A DNA stretch of 64,000 nt from Diplosphaera chodatii (lineage: Eukaryota > Chlorophyta > Trebouxiophyceae > Prasiolales > Stichococcaceae). Every line of letters starts with the position of its first letter. Positions within the stretch are counted from its first letter, which is position 1. The DNA is taken from positions 1,984,001-2,048,000 of the forward strand of contig JAALGY010000052.1 in assembly GCA_032358165.1 (NCBI GenBank), read 5' to 3'. Below, piece by piece: positions 42,153-52,740 of this stretch. A program made the translations under genes and the position numbers. The notes beneath the pieces were generated by a model, which had not been told where the DNA came from, did not search any database, and worked only from the letters and a program-made list of their open reading frames with translations.

Positions 42153-44953
42153 TCACTTGTACTTGATGTGCAAAGCTCGCAAAGGGATCCTAGGCTTACT
42201 CCTATGCCACTCTTTTGGAACCCTGCTCGTCAACCGATACAGTCCTGCAGTGTATGCCAGCAACTCCTCCCCCACCACTGGCAACCCTGCCAACATTGCC
42301 GACCAGAACCGAGTCCATTGGGGCACGATCAGGACACAATGCACTTGCTCCTCCTGCACCTTCTTGATGCTGACTGCAACCAAATCGAATGGTGGGAACA
42401 GCCACACCAATTGCTTATCACCCCAGGCATGACGAAGCCCATTGACCCCGCTGCAGCCCGGCTCGAAATACTTGCTATACCAGCAATCTGCCTTGTACCC
42501 GCCATCAACAGACGTTGCAAATGCATCACAGGTGGGCTGCCCAAACTTCTGACACAGCTGTGAGGTGGCCTGCTTGGTGAGAATGAAGTCTGATGTGTCG
42601 ATCTCCTTTGACAGTGCATCTGCCTGACGAATTTCTGCTGACTCCCTGGGCTGCCACACAAATTCGATCTCTGCACCGGCTGCAGCCACGTCCAACCTCA
42701 TCGGTTTCATTTGCTGCACGACCTCAGGCTGCCCTCTCATATGCTGGAATACCGAAATACATCCCTGGTTGTCGCCGATGAATTGTATTCTGTGCTTGCT
42801 GAGCAGCTCCGCCGGCAGCTGTTCTAACAGCACACGTACGACTTTGCACAGACCGAATGCTTCGCGGCTGGTTGAGCTGAACTGCTGCGCCGCCATGCGC
42901 TGCTGCTCTGCTGCCGTGAAGGGCACCTGGATCGCCGCTGACAGCTCGCCATTGGGCGTGTACCCCGCGTATGTAGTTTCTGATGCGTCGCCCACCACCA
43001 CCACGGCAGCTTCACGCTTGAACATGTTGCATCCTGCAAGTGGGTAGTTCCACCACTGATGGCACATACCCTGGCAAGCACGCATCAGTCGACACTAGGG
43101 CCCAACAGCCAGTCTGGTCAGCTGCACCCAACAACATCCAGGCTGTTGACATTTCAATGATATGCAGGTGCTCTCTGCTCACCGTTCATAGCTTCGATGT
43201 TGTCCACCAGGAACTTGACCTCCTCTCTTGCGCCGCCGCCAATGGCAAAGGTCTGGTCCCAGCCCTGCAGAATGCATGACTCTGTCATGTGGCTGCTTTC
43301 TCACTTCACCTACAACACATGTCTTCGCAGCTGGACTCGCCTGTGTTCCCCTGATTGCATGATACAGTTCTCGAGTGAACAGCGGCGCCAGCGCCACTGC
43401 CGGTGCAAATGAGAGCACTATCCCAGCCAGTTGTGCAATCTGCCTGGCTGTTATGTGTTGCTGCTGGAGGAACAATGCTGCAGCTGACTTGAACTTGCTG
43501 ACCTTGTCGTCTGGAACTACGAACCGAAGGTGCTGTGCATCGACGATCAAACCGAGAAACTTGTTGCTGTGTTGTGGCAACAGGCTGCACTTGTCCAAGC
43601 TGAGAAAGAAGCCCAAAGCTGAGTACAGCAGCACAACGGTATACATTCGATACTTGCCCTGGGCTCTGCTGCTGTATGCAATCTGTGTATCATCGATCAT
43701 GGTGGTGAGTCGTTCGCTGGCAAGCTGGCCACTGCGCAACGGACGCAGGATCTCGCCCATGAGTGTGGTGTACACTTCACAAGCTGACGCCAAGCCGAAG
43801 CACATGTGTGTGTAGCAGTACACGACACCCTGGAACTGCACTGCCAAATATGGCCATGCTGACTGTGCCATGGGCTGCTGATGATAGCCTGACCTCATAT
43901 CTGTTGAGGCCAGCACGTCGCCATGTTTGATGTAGGCCAGTACGTCCTTCAGCCGCTCGTACTTGAATGGTTTGTACCTGCAGCTCATGCCATATGCATG
44001 TGCAGTCAGCAAGCCGTATGCATCCTCCTGTCAGCACGTGCGTGCACTGCCGATGCCGTTCTGACCCTGATCACAATGCAGCAGTCTGTGCAAGCCTCTT
44101 TGCTATTGACAGCGCACCTCACAAAGAGGTTGAGGTATCGTAGATCCAGGATGAGACGAAACTTGTTGCCTGCCTTAGGCACCACGCCCATGCCGCTGAC
44201 TACCACCGGCTGGCCCCACTGTGGCTGCCACACCCGCAACGTCCCAACTCTGAGCAGCTCGCCGATCTGCTCACCGACCCAAGCCGCGTGCTGCTGGCAT
44301 GACACTCTGTTCTTGAATACCACCCTCTGTGGCATGTTGCTGTTGAGCAGGCTTGTGATCTGCTCTGCTGGCACTGTCTGCTGCAGCAGCTGCTCCACCT
44401 GCCGCAATTTGCTGGCAAACCGCGGATGCTCTTGCTGCGCTGCTGAGCGAGGATGCACGAAATCTATGCTGAGGCCATCCATGATCTGGCGCAGCACCTG
44501 CTTCACCTTCCCTCGCTTGAGTGCCCCTGCTGCCTGGAAGTACGCCTCAAATGCTGGGATGTGCTTGCTGATGTTGCCTGCCTGAAACATATCATCTGAC
44601 AATGCAAGGTCTGCTACCCGCTGTAACCAAACATCATCCGGTGTATCATCCACATCGTTCCCAGTCCCATGCTTTGCCAGCCTTGCTAGCACCTCTGCCA
44701 CCATGTCACGCTGCTGCACATCTGACACGAGCTGCTGCACGCCTATTCCATCTTGTTGCGGGGGCGCTCTCCCCCTGACATCTGCAGCCATCTGTTGCTG
44801 ATCGACTGCTGCCAGGTCAGATTCCAGCTCCAGCTCCGCTTCAAGAAGCGCTGCTGTCGCTGGTTCCATGCCGCCTGCAGGCTCCAAATCTGCAACTGCC
44901 TCTGCCGAGGCTGCTGGCTGCTGGGCGGCGCTCTGGCCTGCAGGCGGCGCCAC
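42153..44953 (-). CDS. Retrotransposon pol: reverse transcriptase and RNase H (DIRS type), four exons
   Basis: Copies element RNA into DNA. Phase-consistent exons are 44953-44118, 43977-43341, 43264-43183 and 43033-42153, giving about 811 residues. RT blocks are FRLILDLRYLNLF at the end of exon 1, then YKPFKYERL, STDMRSGYHQQPM, FGLASACEVYTTLM and MIDDTQIA, where the usual YxDD is read as MIDD. LSLDKCSLLP and FLGLIVDA follow. The RNase H domain begins at VVVVGDASETTYAGYT and contains SREAFGL and FIGDNQGCISVF. The C-terminal DIRS-type segment has CWYSKYFEPG, LVWLFPPFDLV and VLIVPQWTRFW. Introns have GAG/GTGCGC, a probable GC donor (CAG/GCGAGT at 43340) and CG/GTGAGC donors, with tgcag acceptors. 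The first codon used here is a GTG directly after the gag stop, in the same frame; see findings. No frame damage is seen. Confidence 0.9.
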
Positions 44954-44956
44954 GCT

Positions 44957-47649
44957 TCATGCCCGCCGCTGCGGCTGCTGCTGCGGCAGCTGCGGCGGCG
45001 GCGGGGGCGGCGCCGCATTGTGGGTGCGCATGTATTTTCGGTAGGCTTCTGTCGGTCTGCCAGCGGTATGCTCAAAGATGCAGCCTGCACGCTGACACGA
45101 ACCGTTCACGCCGCTCCAATGCACACAGCCATCCTGGCGAGTGATGCCCGCTTGCTGTATGGCAGAGAGCTGCTGCTGCCCGCCGCCGTACTGTCGCGGG
45201 GTCCTGCCGCCGCCAGCTCTGCCCAAGCCACCCGGGGCGTACCCGCTGCCGGCACCGCCAGCGCCCAACCCCGTGCCGCCGCCGCCGCGCACACACGCTG
45301 TCAGCGCGTCCGCCTGCAATGACATGCCATTGACTCTCTGTTTACTTTGCATTGCAACCGGCTGCCTTGGAGTCATCTGCACTGGCTGACATGCTGCTGG
45401 TACAGCGGCCCTACCGTGTACTGCACTAGCTTGCCGCATCTTGTATATGCCCGCATGCATAGTCAGTTTCACCTGTCTTTCGGCCATCAAATACGTTCGT
45501 TGCTGCTGCGCTGCCCTGACCAGCTGGCCGCGCCACTCGCGAATCATTCGTGTGACCACTTTGATTGCGTCCAGAGTTTTTCCCGGTGAGCTGCCAGACC
45601 GGGAAAAAGCCTCATCTACGGCTGCATCCACATCTGCTTTGAGGATGCTGAGGCCAGCCGACCACTCTGACCCTGCTGTGTGCTCGTAGCTTGCTTTTAG
45701 GTGCGTAAGCATCAGGTCACGCAGCCGCTGCATCAGCATCCTGGCTGCTTCGCCATAGATCTGCGTTGCCTTCAGATCCCCCATGAAGTCATCGATCGCA
45801 CGGCGCTGCGCGCTGCAGTCTTCCGCCGACATCGCCATGCGAGCCTTGGTGGTTTCCTTGTAGTCAGCTTGGGACACGTCCATGCTGCTGCGCAGTGTAT
45901 CTTTGAGAGCCGAGACGACCCTCGCGAACTGGATGTGGATGAGCTCCGCAGCGGGCGCCTGTAACCAGCACAGTCGTATTCATTTGGTTGAGGGCCCCAC
46001 ATGGGCTGCCCACCCTCGACACATTGAACTTTGAGCCGCTCTGTTGCTTTGCTTGGCATGGCACCTGCCGTCCATGCCAGATTATCACTTCTTACCTATA
46101 GTACGCGTGCAGCCATCGCTCAGCACCCACAGACTGATTTCTGTTGTTGTCAACGGTGCAATGTGCCTATCGTGCTGCACATGGTACTGCATGCCAAGCA
46201 CTCGCAGCCTGACCAGCCATGCTGCACATGCTCGGTCTGCGCATGTACGGCACGCCAGGCCGCAGCCTGCCAAACGCGCTGTAACATGGTGCAGCATGCC
46301 AGGCTTACACAGCCTGATCACACATGCTGCACGATCTCAGACACTGCATATGCAGCACGCCAGGCCGCAGCCTGCCAAACGTGCTGCATATGGTGCAGCA
46401 TGCCAGGCCTCTCGCAGCCTGATCACACATGCTGCACGGTCTGCGCATGTACAGCACGCCAGGCCGCAGCCTGCCAAACGTGCTGCATATGGTGCAGCAT
46501 GCCAGGCCTCTCGCAGCCTGATCACACATGCTGCACGGTCTGCGCATGTACAGCACGCCAGGCCGCAGCCTGCCAAACGTGCCGTAACATGGTGCCGCTC
46601 GGCCAATCTCCTGTTACAATATTACGCTGTTACGCGAGACCGCGCACGGCTATCCTGACCGGCCGTGAGACCCACCCTCGTGCAGGGTCATTGATCTGTG
46701 ATGGTGGCACACGAACAGGTGCACCGCATGTGTCGAAGACCTTCGGTGTCCTAGCGCTGTTGATACTGTGTTACGACGAATATACATCGACTGACACTGG
46801 CCAAGTCCACAATCCTGATGGAAGACAGCTCTGCACCTGTGGCATGCATTGCTCGCAACGGACAGCACAGTGACCCCGTCGGCCCTCATGACAGCTGACG
46901 ACACTGACCGGAACCTGTTGACGATCGCATTGCTATAATTAACATTATTGCTATGCTTCAAAGCAACGCTGCGACAGAGCTAGGCGGGCTTGCGGTGCGT
47001 CCACAGCCCTTACGTAACCTGTCTTGGGTGCCTGGCTAGTCCAAGGCTACTCCCAGACAATATTGGTACTGCCTGATGCGGGACACACCTCAGAGGCATT
47101 GATGTCGTTGTTCTGGCGTTCCTCGTAAGCGCCCTGTCGAGGCAGACCCGGCTCCCGTCGAGGCAGCGCCGGCGGAGACCGCGATCGCGAGCGGGAACGG
47201 GCTCGGCCGCGTGCTCGTGCCGCTACAGGCATGTCTGGCTGCAGCTGCGGCGGTGCTGCAGGCGCAGCTGGCAGCCCGCTCATCTGCTCGCCCTCCTGCA
47301 GCCTCACCAGCGGTGCGGCCCGACGCCGGCCCGCTGCCGCCCAAGCCACATTGATCTGCCGCGCTGCTTCTTCAGTGAGCGCGATGGGCCCTTGCAGCTC
47401 CACTGTCTCGATTCTTGTCCTGCCGCCGCCGCCTGGAGCTGGCTGAATCATGATTGCGGCTCGCAGCGGGCCGTTCAGGCTGAGGACTTCCTGCTCCGCA
47501 AAGGCCTGAACGAGCACCGCCTCTGCGACCCCGGCCACACTCTTTCGGACCACGCTGAACACTGAGCTGCCCCTGGCGGCCAGGACTTCCGGTTGAGCTG
47601 CATCTCTGACCACTGCTCGACCTCGGGCCCGCGCATTTCGGTCAGCCAT
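44957..47649 (-). CDS. Retrotransposon gag-like protein with CCCH finger, two exons
   Basis: Probable nucleocapsid-type protein. Exon 1 is 47649-47089 (ATG at 47649, 43 bp inside B2). Exon 2 is 45958-44957, ending in TGA. Donor GAG/GTGTGT and acceptor ttacag are in matching phase and give 520 residues. Exon 1 encodes a basic region with an RSRSRSRSPP tract. Exon 2 has a long helical segment, DYKETTKARMAMSAEDC onward, as in other gag proteins. A Gly-rich linker follows, then a zinc-finger motif of spacing C-x9-C-x4-C-x3-H beginning CVHWSGVNGSC, and a Pro/Gln-rich end. The 1.13-kb intron holds a 99-bp minisatellite. Another small exon inside the intron (around 45965-46059) is possible. Assignment as gag rests on position, the basic and zinc-finger features and element context. 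Confidence 0.75.
46177..46597. repeat. Minisatellite, about 99-bp period, inside the gag intron
   Basis: Imperfect tandem units begin near 46248, 46353, 46452 and 46551 at the shared GCACGCCAGGCCGCAGCC. The last full interval is exactly 99 bp and nearly identical; earlier units are diverged (105 bp spacing). Because 99 is a multiple of 3, several frames on both strands stay open and would encode 33-residue Cys-rich repeats. That alone does not show translation. Confidence 0.9.
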
Positions 47650-47691
47650 GGCAACTGACGCCCAAGGGCGGCAGCAGCGTGCACACGCTGC

Positions 47692-47862
47692 AGAAACTTT
47701 TTGAGAGCTTCTCCGCTGCTAAACAGCTCGCTTGCAATCAGCAGCGTGTGCGAACCGAAGTGCAGCACGTCGTGGTGCTGCTCCCGAAGCTTGGCGCGCG
47801 TTTGTCAGCATGTGTGAAGTTTACTTGGCCCCTGTGTAACGTTACAGTTGCGTTACCACAAC
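47692..47862. repeat. Split direct repeat B2 (right end)
   Basis: 171 bp identical to B1. On the gag/pol strand it is the 5' terminal repeat and probably contains the promoter for the minus-strand transcript (inference). Confidence 0.95.
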
Positions 47863-50800
47863 AGGACTGCCATCCTGGTTGGGATCCCCGTCAGTCTAGA
47901 TTCTCAAAGTCTTTAGAAACCTGGGGAACAGTGTCGGCATGCAATTCTATACTATTAGGGTTTTGGGACTACAAGACCAGACTGGAGATTCCGGCGGGCC
48001 CAGAATTTGTAGTCCCGTCCCACTTAGAATGCCGGGGAACGGCGGGATCCCAGCGCCGGGCAACCCCGGGGCGGCTTCAGCGGCGATGCAGGCGCGCTGG
48101 GCAGCGGCTGGCGCCGCGCCGAGGCGCCCGACGGGCGCCAGCGGCGCGTCACGCCGCAGCGCCGGCGGCTGCGTGCAGACTGCAGGTGACCACCCGCCGG
48201 AAGTCTTTCGACACCAAGTGGCGCAGCGCCCGGGGTCTGTGTCACGGCCGTCGCTGGCCTGTTTGTGGCCGTCGAGGCGCCGTGCTGCGCCAGCCTGGCC
48301 ATCGCACCAGAGCTGCGCAGGGTGGGCCCGATGCCCCCGGCCCCTATGGCCGGAAGCGGTGGCCTCCGCCACCGCAGCCCGGGCCTCCGATCCCTTTCGC
48401 TGCTCAAAGCCTGCAACTGGTGGATCTGCCGCGCGCTGGCCGGGGCTGCACCGGTCCTCGTACCTTGAAGCCAAAGCGCTGTCTGACAGCCGCTTCGGGC
48501 CGGTCGAACCGAGGTGCATCCGGTGCAGCTGACACCGGCAGGCCCGCAGCGCGCAAAGGGCGTCCTGTTACGCGTAAAGCCCGCAACTGCAAGCCTCGAA
48601 CCGGCGTCGGCTGGGCAGCGGCGACCTGGTGGCGCAGCCTGACCTGTGGCCGGGCCGACCGCTGTCGCCGGCCCGCAAACACAGTGCTCGCAGCGAGAGA
48701 CCAGCGAGTGTCGTGGCACGCCGCATCTAGCGGCGTGTGCCATCGTGTTCCGTGTAACGCTGCGGCTGTGCCGTGGAGTCCCCCTCGGTCGATGATCTCA
48801 TGCCACAAGCCACCGGTGTTTATCACCAGGGCAGCAGTGCCGGCGGCGGGGGGTTCACCAAGCCGGGCGAGCGATCGCGCGTGGCTCGGCTGCGTGTGCG
48901 CTCGTCGTGCCGGCATAACGGGACCGCGGCCGGCCACGTGCTCTGCCCTGGGAGGTGGGCGCACGTGGCAACCCCCAGCCAGCATGCCGTCATCATGTGT
49001 GCCGTCAGACACACAGAGGTGCGCAGGTGGTCGGTTCGAGCTTGCAAACTGGCAGCAACCTTTACACAGGAGCTGTCGCTGGCATGGAGCAACAGCAGCG
49101 CACTTCTGACACTAGCCTGCCGGGATCGGCGGGCGCTGCCAACATCTCCAACCGCGCTACGACACCACTCCATGCAGGGAGCGTTTGTCCTTCACCGCAT
49201 GGTTGTTGCGCCTGCAGGAGGGTGTTCTGCCGTGTACGGCGCTGGCGCTCGCACCTGCAGCGACACCCGTTGCGGCGGTGTGCTGCCGCTCCGAGTGTCG
49301 GGCGGGAGCAGCAGCCGCAACATGTCCCCTGCTCGAAGGTGCTCTGTGATGTGTCGTGGCTTTGAGTGCCTGCCCCAGAGGGTGGCCAGGGTGTGTGGAT
49401 CTCCCTCTCGGCGCCAGGGCGGCGGCGGCGGGCAGGGCGGCTGGCCGCCGGCCATCCGTGCTGTGGCCGCCAGTGGCGGCGGCGGCGGCGGCGAGGAGTA
49501 GGGAGCCCAGCGCCGCTACCTCAGCAGCTTGTGTATGAACGAGGGGCCCAGCATGTCGAGTGCCATTGTGTGCGGCAGCAAGCAAGTGTGTGTTTCGGCA
49601 TGCCATGTGGCAGAGCACGGTGCGACTTGCGCAGCCGCCGCGTGCAAAGGATGAGCTGCAAGACCTGTGTGTCACGTGTAACACGTAGGGCGGCAAGATA
49701 CACCGGTGTGCCACCTCCAACTTCCAAAGTGCCACTGTAGACCTATTTTCTGAGCCGCCCGGGGGGCTGACCGGGACCCCGACGGGGGAGGGTTCGGGGC
49801 TGCGTCGCTTGATGGCATGGTGCGGGTGCACGTTCCACAGCGCGCCGCGATCGCCACGTGACGCACACCATGCGCATATGTACACCTTTGAGCCGGGGAT
49901 TCAGCGGCGGTTGGCCCCATTTGTCGGCCCGATCTGCGCTTTACATCACCGGGATGGACCACGGATGCATTCCGCAAGTGCTTGCGATTGAGCGCAGTCT
50001 GCACGCTAGAGCGCTACCCAGTGGGCGCTTGTGCGATTCTGGTCCAGAGTTGCGGGAAAGCAGCGGCGATCGGGGTGCGCGGCAGTGCCATTTTGCAGCG
50101 GCATGGCCTCGCGTATGCATTCTCCATCCTCGGCACCAAATAAACCACGTTTGCCGGCGATCCAGCACCGAATCCAGCAATGAAGGCTCCTCGAAGCAAC
50201 TGAGCTATGGCCACATGGCCGCGCCTCCGAGCCGTTCAGTGAAAGGAGAGTCTATGCAGAAAAACTGCTGGCGGGGCGGGCCCGCGCGAGGATGGAGGAC
50301 ATCTTGAGCGATGGTACCATACTTTGCAAGCACATCACGAACAATGGTGTTGGCCAGGGCTCGATAGACTTCGAAGAGCGTATGTGCACGGCCGCGCCGC
50401 CGGGTTGGGCATGGAAGGGTTTGGAGCGGCGGTAGTCTCACAGGGAGCTGAATCTAGTAGCACGTGCCGGTCGGTTCGGGGCCTGGGCCCACAGGGCTGT
50501 CCCACAGGGCGGCGGGCTCATGCTCAGCCGCACACGCCTCCCTCATCGTCGCTCAACCCCGCCGGTGCTTGGTTTGATAAATGCTGGTGCCGCTGTCAGC
50601 TCCTCCTCTTCCTCCTCAGCTCCTTCTGTTCCTCCTCAGCTGCTCCTCCTCCTCAGCGGCGGCGTCCAGGCCCAGGTACCCGTCGACGTCGACGCCGTCC
50701 TGCATCCGGCCGCCGCCGTGGGGCAGGTCCTCGTTGGCCCCGGCCACCCGAGCCGAGGCCGGCGCCTGCACAACACCGAGGTGTTCATGTGCATCACGGC

Positions 50801-52740
50801 AATCTGTCAATGACAGCGCATGGCGCCCGTGCTGCAGGCGGCGCGGCAACCAATCCTTCGTATGTGCACCTTGTCCACGCCGAGGCGCGTTCGATCCTTC
50901 CTCGTCAGCCAGCGCCACATCACCCGAGAGCCTGCAGCATCAAAGGCTGCAGTGTGTGGGCCGTCCGCCGCGTGATTTGCTGCATGATATACAAGCGCAG
51001 GAGCAGCAGCGTACAGCTGCCTCGTGCAATGCACACGGGCGCCTGAGCATGAGGCGAGCGACGTCGCAGGCTGGAGACGGCATGTTGCTTGCACACGCCG
51101 GCAGGTTGGTCACACCTGCCGGCCCGATTCTGATGACGGAGGAGGCGGGGTCGGGCTCGTTTTGTTGTCTCCATGGTCCTGAAGCTCAGCACCTCGCGTT
51201 CCAGCCGCTGCCGCCCAGCGCTCAGAGTTGTAGATGGGCCGAACACGCGGGCCGCCAAGAACGCCTGTGGCGCCAGAATGCCTGATGAGGCTGGCACAAC
51301 AGGGCGGTGGCCTGGCCGAGCCATCGACGGCATTCAAGTCCACACTTGCATGGCCTGGTGCGCTGTTGAATACAACACCACACAAACAAGGGCGACAGGG
51401 TCTGCCTGAGGTTGAGTGCAGCAGCGCGTGCCGGCTCACCGGGCAGTGAAGTTTTGAAGGCGACCGCCATCCACCCGCCGCAGCCCTGACCACGCTGGCT
51501 GCACCTGGCCCGTCAGCGCCCTGCAAGGAGGGCAGCGAATGCGCAGACCACTCTGCATGTACAGGGAGCCGTACACCGCAAGCTTTGGCGGAGGCATAGT
51601 GGTATTTCTCACTGCTTGTGGAGCTGCTGCACGCAGCAGACTGCCGAGAGTCACAGCCCTGCTCACCTGTTGCCGTTTGGATGCCGCTCGGGGTGCCCTC
51701 CTCTCCAGCGCCTTGCGGCACGCGTCCCTGCTTGGACGAATGCAGATGTGTCGCCACCGCACCTCAGGATTTGCGCGCCTCAGAAGTCTGCATAGGGTGT
51801 ACATCAGATTTGGTCCAGTTCGTTACATTGGTCCAGAGTGCTGGTGACATCAAGTGCTGGTGACATCGCTCTGAATGCCCAGTCCATGGTGTGTGGTGAC
51901 CGCTTGCTTGGCGTCACCTTGTTCATGGGGTTACAGTCGTTTTGCAAGCCTGATCACGTCGCCCAAGGCCGGTCAGCCAGAAAGGCCACAGATCCCAAGC
52001 TACCGTATGGGAGTGCAGACCGGCGTGAAGGTATACCGTAATGATTGTGCAACGGGCGAAGCATGAGGATCAATCTGGCATGCGATGCTGGCTGATGTGC
52101 GTTACAACCTATATATCGGCAAAACTAGCTGGACCATGTGAGATGGAGGTGCCGTCGGCAACAAGGCTATGACTGGAGATGCTCACTTTGAAGACGAAGG
52201 CAAGGTGGCAACCCAGACCTGGACCGATGCTCCCAATTGCTGTTTGCCCACTTGGAAAGGCAGGGTTGAGCAACAGGCCGCCGATTAATGGTCAGCGGCG
52301 TGCTTTGGGATGGCGGCATGCGGAAGCATGTTAGCTCTTCTGAAGTTGCGGCTGCGTGCTATCGGCACGGCCAGGACCGCGAGGGTCACCAGCGGTGCAC
52401 GCATGCTGCTGATCAGCGAGGCACTCATCATCAGAGTTCAGCCCGCCTGAGTGAGGTGTGTCACTGCTGGTCTGCTGCAGCAGCGTTCCATTGCAATACT
52501 GGAACCTGGCAGCCGCGCTGATAGCACTGCTGCACACGAACATGGATAGACTGTACCTGTGAGCAAACTGTGCAGCATAGAAGCTTATGTGAGCGTTGCA
52601 TTCGGTGCTGCGGCGCATACAACGGAACAGAGCACCATGCCGCACCATAATGCACGTTGTAACAAGTCCACCTTGTGGATAGACTCTTCGAATTGAAGCT
52701 GATCTGTCCATGCCTTGCAACTGTTGCAAGCAGGGCAAGC
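47863..52740. other. Right flank of the retrotransposon, 4.9 kb without an assignable gene
   Basis: A 10-bp inverted repeat GGGACTACAA/TTGTAGTCCC lies at 47965-47974 and 48007-48016. From 48050 to 49500 the sequence is very GC-rich, with long frames on both strands (for example minus 48404-49012 and plus 47939-48532) but no recognisable domain. Minus-strand segments at 50205-50441 and 51436-51804 look protein-like (TLFEVYRALANTIVRDVLAK; MPPPKLAVYGSLYMQSG) and may be exons of an unknown or decayed gene. The last kilobase is stop-rich. Confidence 0.4.
50205..50441 (-). other. Candidate exon of an unknown minus-strand gene
   Basis: A 78-codon open segment whose middle reads as ordinary globular protein (LFEVYRALANTIVRDVLAKY, then QQFFCIDSPFTERLGG). 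It is flanked by other minus-strand open segments out to about 51.8 kb and down to about 49.2 kb, but no consistent splicing could be fixed. Function unknown; it could also be chance coding potential in GC-rich DNA. Confidence 0.25.

Larger units (their letters stand above)
40135..47862. mobile_element. Complete Kangaroo-like DIRS retrotransposon with split direct repeats
   Basis: A 7.7-kb element with the order A1 (40135-40230), 146-bp spacer, B1 joined to A2 (40377-40639), coding region, B2 (47692-47862). A1 equals A2 over 96 bp and B1 equals B2 over 171 bp. CAAC occurs at the left end, at the right end and exactly at the B1/A2 junction. That is the expected product when a circular intermediate joined at CAAC integrates by tyrosine recombinase without a target-site duplication. 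The recombinase is on the plus strand; gag and RT-RNase H are on the minus strand and converge on it. In DIRS relatives an opposite-strand recombinase is known for Kangaroo of Volvox. No LTRs, integrase or poly(A) end are present. Identical repeats and open frames indicate recent insertion and possible activity. Confidence 0.93.

Noticed and set aside
46177..46597. CRISPR-like array
   Set aside because: Units are tandem and near-identical with no unique spacers, and the genome is eukaryotic.
46031..46873. 280-codon Cys-rich plus-strand frame over the minisatellite
   Set aside because: The openness follows from a 99-bp repeat period. The opposite strand is equally open, and the stretch lies in the gag intron.
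47679..49109. 476-codon plus-strand frame running out of repeat B2
   Set aside because: It starts inside the retrotransposon terminal repeat and crosses the insertion boundary. The rest is GC-rich, Arg/Ala/Gly-biased and has no recognisable domain.
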